From Fen-178 sp049516835 (GTDB taxonomy: Bacteria; Acidobacteriota; Terriglobia; Bryobacterales; Bryobacteraceae), in NCBI GenBank assembly GCA_049516835.1, contig JBEKSR010000007.1:49680-113679 (forward strand): a stretch of 64,000 nt of DNA, read 5' to 3'. How positions within the stretch are numbered: position 1 is the first letter of the stretch; each line of letters begins with the position of its first letter. Below the pieces are notes generated by a model. It was not told the origin of the DNA and did not search any database. It was given only the letters and a program-made list of their open reading frames with translations. This document shows positions 17,959 to 24,985 of this stretch, piece by piece. The position numbers and the translations under genes are program-made.

Positions 17959-19888
17959 CCGAAGTTCCCCTCACAAATAGGCCTCAATTCTGGGGCAAGC
18001 CATTGATTTTGCGGAAGATACGCCAAAAGTGCGAGCGCCATAGTGTTCCCATGTAAGTGATGTAATTATGCTTGTATATTGACAGTAGTTTATGTACAAT
18101 GCTCCCATGTACATCGACACCGTCCCCAATCGCAACTCCCCGCCCGCTATCCTCCTCCGCGAAGGCTGGCGCGAAGGCTCTGTTACCCACAAGCGCACCT
18201 TGGCCAACCTCTCCCATTGGCCCAAACAGAAAATCGAAACCTTCCGCCGCCTCCTGCAAGACGAACCCCTGGTCTCCCCTCAGGATTTGTTCTGCACCCA
18301 CAAGACTCTCCCTCACGGCCACGTCGAAGCCATCCTTATGGCGATGCGCAAACTCGGCCTGGATTCCCTCCTCGCCGCCAAGCGTTGCCGCGAGCGAGAT
18401 CTAGTCATGGCCATGATCGCCGCACGTTTGCTTCACCCTTGCTCGAAATTGGCTGCCACCCGCGAGTGGCACACCACCACCTTGGCCGAGGAGTTGTCGG
18501 TCGCCGATGCCACCGAGGACGACCTGTATCAGGCCATGGACTGGCTGCTGGAACGGCAACCGCGCATCGAGAAGAAACTCGCCGCCCGTCACCTGGGCGA
18601 AGACTGTCTGGTCCTGTACGACGTCAGCAGTAGCTATTACGAGGGCCATACGTGTCCACTGGCGCAGTATGGTCATGATCGAGACGGAAAGAACGGATTG
18701 CCCATCATTGTCTACGGAGTGATGACCGATGGCGAAGGGCGCCCCATCGCGGTGGAAGTGTATCCCGGCAACACGGGCGACTCAACCACGGTGGCCGACC
18801 AGGTAGAGAAGCTGCGCGATCGCTTTCAGTTGTCGCGCGTGGTGCTGGTGGGAGACCGCGGGATGCTGACCCAGCCGCAGATCGACAAAATGAAAATGCA
18901 TCCCGGATTGGGCTGGATCACGGCCCTGACCAGTGTGGCGATTCGCGGTTTACTCGAAACAGGAGCTCTGCAACTCTCGTTGTTAGATGAGACGAACCTG
19001 GCCGAAATCACATCGCCCGACTATCCCGGGGAACGGCTGATGGTCTGCCACAATCCACTGTTGGAAGAAGAGCGCGGGCGCAAGCGACAGGCGCTATTGC
19101 AAGCGACGGAGAAAGCACTAACCAAAGTCGGCAAGCAAGTAGAGCGACGAAAGAAAAAGCTCCTGAAGGAAGCCGAGATTGCGCTGAAGGTGGGCAAGGT
19201 TCTAGGGAGTTACAAGATGGGTAAGCACTTCCTGTACACCATCGGCGAGGGGAAGTTTCAATGGTCGCGCCGCGAACAGACGATCGAGCAGGAAGCGAAG
19301 TTGGACGGTATTTATGTGATTCGCACCAGCGAATCGGTTGAGCGCTTATCGGCCGCCGACACGGTGCGCAGCTACAAGAGTCTGGCCCAAGTGGAACGGG
19401 CTTTCCGCACGTTGAAAGGCATGGATCTGCTGATTCGACCGATTCGCCATCGCACCGAGGATCGCGTGCCGGCGCACATCTTCCTGTGCCTTCTGGCGTA
19501 CTACGTGGAGTGGCATCTACGGCGGGCGTGGGCGCCACTGTTGTTTGAGGACGAGCAACTCGCTCAGGAGCGTCAACGGCGCGATCCAATTCTGCCGGCA
19601 AGCTGCTCGCCATCGGCTCAAGAAAAGAAGCTCACCCGGCAGACGGCGGACGGGTTTCCCGTACACAGTTTCGCCACTCTGATGGCGGAGTTGGCCAGTC
19701 GAGCACGCGTGACCTATGGGCTGAAATCGGACGAATCCACCCCAAGCTTTCAGCAGGCGCCAGAGCCGACTCCGCTGCAAGCCAAGGCCTATGCGCTACT
19801 CGCCTTGTTGCCAGTAGTTGGAAACTGAGTTTTGAGCTATCTCTCGGCGAATCAGCAGAATACCGCCCGAATCCTTCAGGAACTTCGG
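17959..19888 (+). mobile_element. IS1634-family insertion sequence, apparently intact
   Basis: A 1930-bp element with 10-bp terminal inverted repeats CCGAAGTTCC (17959-17968) and GGAACTTCGG (19879-19888), flanked by a 6-bp direct repeat GTTAAT. It carries one transposase gene at 18092-19828. It lies inside a SplB-like radical SAM gene on the opposite strand. Identity of the duplications and the open transposase indicate a recent insertion. Confidence 0.9.
18092..19828 (+). CDS. IS1634-family transposase
   Basis: A 578-residue DDE transposase. The catalytic triad can be proposed as Asp177 (V-L-Y-D-V-S-S-S-Y-Y-E-G), Asp255 (L-V-G-D-R-G-M-L-T) and Glu435 (Q-V-E-R-A-F-R-T-L-K), with the spacing usual in the IS1634 group. 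The conserved Y-G-V-M-T-D-G-E-G-R-P-I-A-V-E-V-Y-P-G-N-T-G-D segment lies between the first two. A basic coiled segment (Q-V-E-R-R-K-K-K-L-L-K-E-A) lies at about 355-370. The start could be ATG 18092 or ATG 18107 (M-Y-I-D-T-V-P-N-R); neither has a strong ribosome-binding site. It fills most of the element and is intact, so the element may still move. Confidence 0.92.
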   Translation: MYNAPMYIDTVPNRNSPPAILLREGWREGSVTHKRTLANLSHWPKQKIETFRRLLQDEPLVSPQDLFCTHKTLPHGHVEAILMAMRKLGLDSLLAAKRCRERDLVMAMIAARLLHPCSKLAATREWHTTTLAEELSVADATEDDLYQAMDWLLERQPRIEKKLAARHLGEDCLVLYDVSSSYYEGHTCPLAQYGHDRDGKNGLPIIVYGVMTDGEGRPIAVEVYPGNTGDSTTVADQVEKLRDRFQLSRVVLVGDRGMLTQPQIDKMKMHPGLGWITALTSVAIRGLLETGALQLSLLDETNLAEITSPDYPGERLMVCHNPLLEEERGRKRQALLQATEKALTKVGKQVERRKKKLLKEAEIALKVGKVLGSYKMGKHFLYTIGEGKFQWSRREQTIEQEAKLDGIYVIRTSESVERLSAADTVRSYKSLAQVERAFRTLKGMDLLIRPIRHRTEDRVPAHIFLCLLAYYVEWHLRRAWAPLLFEDEQLAQERQRRDPILPASCSPSAQEKKLTRQTADGFPVHSFATLMAELASRARVTYGLKSDESTPSFQQAPEPTPLQAKAYALLALLPVVGN

Positions 19889-19894
19889 GTTAAT
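19889..19894. repeat. Target site duplication, right copy (gttaat)
   Basis: Identical to the hexamer at 17953-17958, immediately outside the right terminal repeat of the IS. Confidence 0.85.
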
Positions 19895-20029
19895 GGTCCA
19901 CTGAAACGGCATGTGCGGCTTGGTGCGATTGAGAATCGACCGCGCCGGCATCTCGAAGTACTGAACGCCGCGCTTGGTTTCGAGCAGCTCGCTCCGGGAA
20001 GCCAGGCGTGCGATGCCCACCAGTGCCAT
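19889..20029 (-). pseudogene. SplB-like radical SAM protein, 5' part
   Basis: The N-terminal 47 codons of the split gene: MALVGIARLASRSELLETKR, then G-V-Q-Y-F-E-M-P-A-R-S-I-L-N-R and P-F-Q-W-T-I-N-P, after which reading runs into IS sequence and stops near 19830. The ATG at 20029 was chosen because this family begins with M-A-L-V-G-I-A-R. Joining codon 45 (T) to the part at 17131-17958 gives W-T-I-N-P-Y-R-G-C-E, with no lost or extra base. The fragment alone carries no cluster-binding cysteines. Confidence 0.88.
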
Positions 20030-20317
20030 GTATCTATTTTCGCCTTTTATTCGCCTTTGCACAAGGGGATTGCCGGTTGGACGGCGTGCATGGAATGTGC
20101 GGAACGAAGGATATCGGCCGAGCAAAGATCTGCTGGAACGAGTTCAAGAGGTTGATCGGTCATGCCTGGCGCTGGCGGAGCGCCACCTGACGCGGCGGCA
20201 AAGGAAGGCTCAGCTCAGCAATGGAAAGGGCAATTGGGTGTATACTTCGGACTCGGGAGCAAAATGGAAATCCCGACTGGGATCACAGTACACCAGCCCT
20301 AACACTAGGAACCCTAC

Positions 20318-21778
20318 ATGCACTCCGGAAGAACCAGGACCGCCGCTGGTCTCGCGGTCGTCATGTTGTTTGCCGCGTCCGCGGCTTTTGCGCAAATGGG
20401 CCGCACCTGGCCATCTGAGAAGAAGATCGTCCCGGACCCAGTCACGGGTCTCCCGCTCACATTTCTGACCAGTACGGATGGCGGCTACACCCAATCCAAG
20501 ATCTATCAGACGCATCGGCAGTGGACCGCCGATGGGAAGTGGCTCATCTTCCGAGGGGTGCGCGAGACAGGCCCGCAGGCGTTGGCGGTGAACGAAGAGA
20601 CCGGGCAAATCGTGCAGGTGACCGAGAATGGCTTTCAGGGAATGCTGTGCGTCTCCAACAAAGCCATGAAGCTGTACGTCATGTCGGGCGGCGGTGGCGG
20701 TGGAAGAGGCCGGGGCCCAGCCCCGGAGCCCGGCGCCGCGGAAGGCGCCGCGCGGGGAGCGGGGCGGGCCGCGGGCGGACCGCCGGCCGCGCCGCCGGAA
20801 GGTCGAGGCCCAGGCGGCAGAGGCCCTGGCGGACCACGGCAGATTCTCGAGATCGATCTGGCCAGACTCTTCGCCGACGTGGCCGCCGGGAGCTTGAAAC
20901 CCGCCGCGAATTACACGCGCGTCTGCGGAACCATCCCACCCACGCTTCAGGCCGATGGCAACATGGGCCTGGATGCCAATGACGGCTTCATATATTTCAG
21001 GGTTGGCGGGCCGGAAACCACTCAACTGTCCCCGGGGCAGACACTCCTGCCGGGATTTGGCCCCCGTTTCCGTCAGGCCACCAGCGGTCTGCGGAGCATG
21101 AACCTCAAGACCGGGGAAATCAAGTTCATCGTCAATGTGGGCTTCGGCATTGGGCACGTGCAGTCCAATCCGTGGATGCCCGGCGAGATCGTCTTTTGTT
21201 GGGAAACCGGCGGCAAGGCGCCGCAGCGGACGTGGATTGTCAATTCCGACGGGACCGGCCTGCGGCCGCTCTATCCGGAGGCGCCGTACGAATGGATCAC
21301 CCACGAGGCCGTTATCAACAGGGATGAAGCGGTGATCGCCATCCTCGGCCACCGCTCGATCGCCAGTGCTACGCCTGCCTCCGATTGGGGCATCGCAGGA
21401 ACCCTTGAACATCCCACCGGCGTGGCCATCGTCAATTTGCGAACACGGGAGATGCGGATTGTGGGGCAGATTCCCGAGTGGTCGAAAGGCCGCTCGGACT
21501 GGCATGTTGCCGGGTCGGTTGACGGCCGCTGGGCCTGCTCCGACGATTTTCAGTTCGAGGTCTGGCTCTATGATCGGCACAGCGGCGAGATGAACCTGCT
21601 GGCCGGTCCGCAGAAAGCTGGCGCGGATCACATTCACCCCACGTTCAATGCGGACGGCACAAAGATCGAGATTCAATCCGCCCTGATCTCGAAGGACAAC
21701 CGGTCTTTGAACATCTGCGTCGTTCCGGTGCCCAAGACCTTTCTCAATCGGACGTATAGCGCCAAAGCGCCCGAATGA
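20318..21778 (+). CDS. Secreted beta-propeller protein, oligogalacturonate-lyase-like
   Basis: A 486-residue protein with a signal peptide (T-A-A-G-L-A-V-V-M-L-F-A-A-S-A-A-F-A) and an AGGA site 7 bases before ATG 20318. The body resembles the oligogalacturonate lyase propeller family (PF14583 type): P-L-T-F-L-T-S-T-D-G-G-Y-T-Q, H-V-Q-S-N-P-W-M-P-G-E-I-V-F-C-W-E-T-G-G, R-T-W-I-V-N-S-D-G-T-G-L-R-P-L-Y-P-E, E-W-I-T-H-E-A-V, and S-D-W-H-V-A-G-S-V-D-G-R-W-A. True lyases use histidines and a glutamine to hold Mn; several matching His residues are visible, but I cannot confirm the site. Residues of about 123-174 are a low-complexity Gly/Pro/Ala/Arg insert inside a propeller blade. Pectin-fragment processing in the periplasm is inferred, and fits the GH28 and UxaE genes elsewhere in the window. 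Confidence 0.7.
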   Translation: MHSGRTRTAAGLAVVMLFAASAAFAQMGRTWPSEKKIVPDPVTGLPLTFLTSTDGGYTQSKIYQTHRQWTADGKWLIFRGVRETGPQALAVNEETGQIVQVTENGFQGMLCVSNKAMKLYVMSGGGGGGRGRGPAPEPGAAEGAARGAGRAAGGPPAAPPEGRGPGGRGPGGPRQILEIDLARLFADVAAGSLKPAANYTRVCGTIPPTLQADGNMGLDANDGFIYFRVGGPETTQLSPGQTLLPGFGPRFRQATSGLRSMNLKTGEIKFIVNVGFGIGHVQSNPWMPGEIVFCWETGGKAPQRTWIVNSDGTGLRPLYPEAPYEWITHEAVINRDEAVIAILGHRSIASATPASDWGIAGTLEHPTGVAIVNLRTREMRIVGQIPEWSKGRSDWHVAGSVDGRWACSDDFQFEVWLYDRHSGEMNLLAGPQKAGADHIHPTFNADGTKIEIQSALISKDNRSLNICVVPVPKTFLNRTYSAKAPE

Positions 21779-21797
21779 CGCGCCGGCCGCGCGGGTT

Positions 21798-21891
21798 GGG
21801 TGCTTAACCGTTTTGGGGGAAGGCTGGCCAGGAATGCGCCCGACGGGATGCGCCCCATCTTCGCCGTGTGCCCCAAAACGGTTAAGCACCC
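21798..21891. repeat. 21-bp perfect inverted repeat, about 52-bp spacer
   Basis: GGGTGCTTAACCGTTTTGGG plus one more G (21798-21818) is exactly complementary to 21871-21891, which starts CCCCAAAACGGTTAAGC. It sits 20 bases after the stop of the propeller gene and before the ROK regulator. It could be a terminator, a small non-autonomous element or an operator-like structure. Confidence 0.75.
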
Positions 21892-22008
21892 GGCGGCGAG
21901 CGGCTGTACCCCATTGGATACGGGTTGAGCTACACTACCCTTGCATGCCGCGGGTTGAGCCTGCCCTGGGCAGGCCGGGGCCGGCGGCGGCGCGGCAAAG
22001 GAGCTGGA

Positions 22009-23211
22009 TTGACTCGCAAGACGGCGGTGACCGGCAAGTTGAAGGTGGCGGGCTCGAAGCGCATGCAGGCCGCGTCGAGCGAGGTGGTTCGCGATATCAA
22101 CCGGCGAATCGTCCTGAACCTGATCAGGACCCGGCATCCCCTCTCGCGCGCCGACCTGGCTCGTCTTTGCGGGTTGCAGCGGAGCACCATTTCCCTGATC
22201 GTCGAACAACTGATCGCGGAGCACTGGGTGGTCGAGGGCCCCACCGGCCGGCTGCCGCGAGGCCGGCGGCCTACGTTCCTGCGGCTGAACGACGAGCGCG
22301 TCATCATCGGCGTGGATATTCGCCCCATACAGACCACCGTGGCCCTGGCCGACGCCAACGGCAAGTTCACTTTTCGCGAAGTGTTGGCCACGCCTTCGGA
22401 CCCACAGCCAGCCGTGGACGAGCTGATCCAATGCATCCGCCGCATCATGGCTTCCTGCCGGGGGAAGAAGATCGAAGGCATTGGAATCAGCCTGCCCGGC
22501 CGTTTCGATCACCGCGCGGACCGGCTGGTTTTCGCACCCAACCTCAAGTGGCGCGATTTCGATATTCGCAATCCCATCGTGGAAGCTACGGGCCTGGAAG
22601 TGGAGCTCGAAAACGCCGCCAACGCCTGCGTCCTGGCGACGGTCTGGTTCGATCACATGGAGGAGGGACGCAACCTGGTGGTGGTCACGGTTTCCGAGGG
22701 GATCGGCACGGGAATCCTGGTGAACGGGCAACTGGTGCGCGGGCTGCACGGAATGGCCGGCGAGTTTGGCCACGTGCCGCTGGATTCGAAAGGTCCGGTC
22801 TGCGGTTGCGGCAGCCGTGGCTGCTGGGAAGTGTTCGCCTCGAATCAGGCGGCCCTGCGTTACTACCTGGAAGCCGGTTCGGCGGCCAGCGGCTTGACCT
22901 TCATCGACCTGCTCAGTCTCGCCGACCAGGGTGACACCCGGGCCGTCAAGGCTCTGGAGACCATGGCGCACTACCTGGGGCGCGGCATGCGCATGATCGT
23001 GGCGGGACTTGCGCCCGAGCGCATCGTGGTAGTCGGCGACCTCACCCGGTCGTGGCATCGCTTCGGGCCGGTAATTGAAGCCGAAGTCCAGGCCCAGGTG
23101 CTGCCGGGTGGCCTCGCCCCCCGCGTGGTCCCAGCGCACGAAGACGGCATGGCCCGTCTGCGCGGCACCGTGGCCCTGGTATTGCAAAAAGATTTCGGCG
23201 AGTACGTGTAG
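22009..23211 (+). CDS. ROK-family transcriptional regulator
   Basis: A 400-residue ROK protein of the NagC/Mlc/XylR type. The start is TTG 22009 (L-T-R-K-T-A-V-T), chosen because AAAGGAG lies 5 bases upstream. Residues of about 25-85 form a MarR-like winged helix (R-R-I-V-L-N-L-I-R-T-R-H-P-L-S-R-A-D-L-A-R-L-C-G-L-Q-R-S-T-I-S). The rest is the ROK sugar-kinase fold: I-G-V-D-I-R-P, G-I-S-L-P-G-R-F-D, the sugar-binding E-F-G-H-V-P-L-D, and the zinc motif V-C-G-C-G-S-R-G-C-W-E. Regulators of this kind respond to sugars and usually control carbohydrate genes. Likely targets nearby are the propeller gene upstream or the GH3 gene downstream, but no operator is proven. Confidence 0.9.
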   Translation: MTRKTAVTGKLKVAGSKRMQAASSEVVRDINRRIVLNLIRTRHPLSRADLARLCGLQRSTISLIVEQLIAEHWVVEGPTGRLPRGRRPTFLRLNDERVIIGVDIRPIQTTVALADANGKFTFREVLATPSDPQPAVDELIQCIRRIMASCRGKKIEGIGISLPGRFDHRADRLVFAPNLKWRDFDIRNPIVEATGLEVELENAANACVLATVWFDHMEEGRNLVVVTVSEGIGTGILVNGQLVRGLHGMAGEFGHVPLDSKGPVCGCGSRGCWEVFASNQAALRYYLEAGSAASGLTFIDLLSLADQGDTRAVKALETMAHYLGRGMRMIVAGLAPERIVVVGDLTRSWHRFGPVIEAEVQAQVLPGGLAPRVVPAHEDGMARLRGTVALVLQKDFGEYV

Positions 23212-23646
23212 CGAGGAGGCCGACGGGGGCGTCGGCAGCGTCGGCCTCCCCGCGGCCGGATACCGCCTGGTCACATTGGGCCAAGGGAGGGCCCGGGGAG
23301 ACCCGCCCGGACCAGGCATGGGGTTAAAACAGCCCTCTCGACCGACAAGCGTTTTCGCAGCCCGTCTGATTGAATTGATTGAGATGTAGTTTCGTAGATG
23401 GGGACGTCACGGGAGTGATCTCCCAGAACGCCGTATCACGGGAGCTTGCGGATGACCCGGCAGTTCGACGAGTCGCCGACTAACCGTCAACATGGAACCT
23501 ACTGGGGTGCCACCTACTGGGGAGCCACGAGCCCGTCGTTCCTGATGGCATCTATAATGGCGTTCGTCGTATATGAAAACGAATCCGTACGCAGACCCCA
23601 GGACCGACAAGCGACTGAAGCGGACACCCCACCCTAACTGAGACCA
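23212..23646. other. 435-bp gap without a convincing gene
   Basis: No gene is supported. Near its middle, CCTACTGGGGTGCCA and CCTACTGGGGAGCCA are adjacent 15-base direct repeats (about 23497-23526). Two ATCACGGGAG / TCACGGGAG copies lie near 23407 and 23435. A 63-codon open frame at 23446-23637 has no recognisable product. The 3' end probably holds the promoter of the DUF4238 gene. Confidence 0.5.
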
Positions 23647-24576
23647 ATGGACTCGCCAACCAGAGAAGGAGCCGAGCCGAGAAGGCATCATTTTGTGCCG
23701 AAGTGCTGGCTCGCGGGGTTTACCGAGAGCGGCACAAATGACGGAAGGCTGTGGGTTACCGACCTGTCGCGGCAAAGACAATGGGCCACTACACCTGAAA
23801 ATGCGGGGCACATCCGAGATTTCTACCGATTGTCCGAGCCGACGCCTGATCCCGTGGTGGTAGAGAAGTTCTTCTCGGAACTGGAATCCCAGGTAGCACC
23901 GATTCTCAAGAGCATCGACAAGGAACGGAGGCCGCCAAACGATGACGAACTCGATGCACTGCTGCATTTTATGGCATATCAATGGGTACGGGTTCCGCGA
24001 TTTCGGCCCTTTGCACTTGAGATTCTGGACCGCATTGCGCGACAGAAGCTTGCGGAAGAACTGCAAAGTCGTGATACGTGGCTAGCCGCTCTAAAGAAGG
24101 CGGGAATGGACCCGGATGCTCCCGGAGCTGACTATGAGGGTATGAAGAGGTTCTTCGAATCCGGTGAGTTCAACATAACCGCGGAGACTGACTGGTACGT
24201 GCAAAGGGCGTTCAAGGATGCAGACGGCATTATTGCTTCGCTCCGGGAGCGCTACTGGGGGACATCGTTTACTGCGAACGGAAGGCTCATCGCCTCGGAC
24301 AATCCTGTCGTGCTGGACGGGCCAAAAGGCCAGATGGTCGGCTTCAAGAATGCAGAGTTCGTGCTGTATCCAGTGAGCCGTCACGCTTTCCTGACTGGCA
24401 CATTAGAGCGCATTGGGCGGCCGGCGCTCAATCTCAAGTACTTTGCGAGCTTGAACTCGATGATGCTCCTCGGCGCGGATGCGCAAGTCTATTCCCACAT
24501 GCCGGCTTTCAGTTGGCTTGATGAGAAACGGAAGCATCAGACTGACTGGCGTTTGTTTTCGAAAGAAAGGTTCTGA
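23647..24576 (+). CDS. DUF4238 family protein
   Basis: A 309-residue cytoplasmic protein with no signal peptide or membrane segment. It belongs to DUF4238: the N-terminal R-R-H-H-F-V-P-K-C-W-L-A-G-F-T motif, L-H-F-M-A-Y-Q-W-V-R-V-P in the middle, and the C-terminal segments F-T-A-N-G-R-L-I-A-S-D-N-P-V-V and V-L-Y-P-V-S-R-H-A-F-L. The biochemical role of the family is unknown. It is typically found as an isolated accessory gene. Its codon use looks less GC-biased than its neighbours, and the flanks carry gene debris, so horizontal transfer is plausible. No strong ribosome-binding site precedes ATG 23647. Confidence 0.8.
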   Translation: MDSPTREGAEPRRHHFVPKCWLAGFTESGTNDGRLWVTDLSRQRQWATTPENAGHIRDFYRLSEPTPDPVVVEKFFSELESQVAPILKSIDKERRPPNDDELDALLHFMAYQWVRVPRFRPFALEILDRIARQKLAEELQSRDTWLAALKKAGMDPDAPGADYEGMKRFFESGEFNITAETDWYVQRAFKDADGIIASLRERYWGTSFTANGRLIASDNPVVLDGPKGQMVGFKNAEFVLYPVSRHAFLTGTLERIGRPALNLKYFASLNSMMLLGADAQVYSHMPAFSWLDEKRKHQTDWRLFSKERF

Positions 24577-24985
24577 GCGGGCCGCCAGTCGGTGGATTCT
24601 AGGCCGCGCCAGCTCGTGTGACCGTACAACACCGGGCGCGCCAACGTGTTCAGGCGTAAGCCCCTCGACGTCCCGTTCTGGGAGACGCCGCCGCAGTGTT
24701 GAGATTTTCGACAGCCGCACTCGTCGAATGCGCATCTCGGCTCGCGTCGATTGAGGGTATTGTACGAGTGGTTGACGATCCGCTCGGAGTTCCAGGACCA
24801 CATGGTCGACGTGCACGAGGCTGCGTCGGCCGGCGAATGGTCGGGTTATTGGCGCTACAGGGCGCGGCGGCACTGGCGCCACCGGCGGAAATCCGCCCCG
24901 AAGGCCCCGGCCAGTTGAGTAATGCCGCGGAATAAGGCCGCACGGCGAACCAGAATGGGATTACCATAGCGCGAGTGAGGTGGAA
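24577..24985. other. 409-bp gap with an unidentified gene fragment
   Basis: A plus-strand frame ending at about 24919 reads V-L-Y-E-W-L-T-I-R-S-E-F-Q-D-H-M-V-D-V-H-E-A-A, then S-G-Y-W-R-Y-R-A-R-R-H-W-R-H-R-R-K. It is preceded, in another frame, by R-R-S-V-E-I-F-D-S-R-T-R-R-M-R. The composition looks protein-like and frameshifted, so this may be a decayed gene, but I do not recognise it. The last part should hold the promoter of the GH3 gene. Confidence 0.35.

Noticed and set aside
18079..18100. TTGACA followed by TACAAT upstream of the IS transposase as a promoter
   Set aside because: The spacer is only 10 bases, too short for a sigma-70 promoter.
23446..23637. A 63-codon open frame before the DUF4238 gene
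   Set aside because: It includes the 15-base direct repeat, has no convincing ribosome-binding site and no recognisable protein features.
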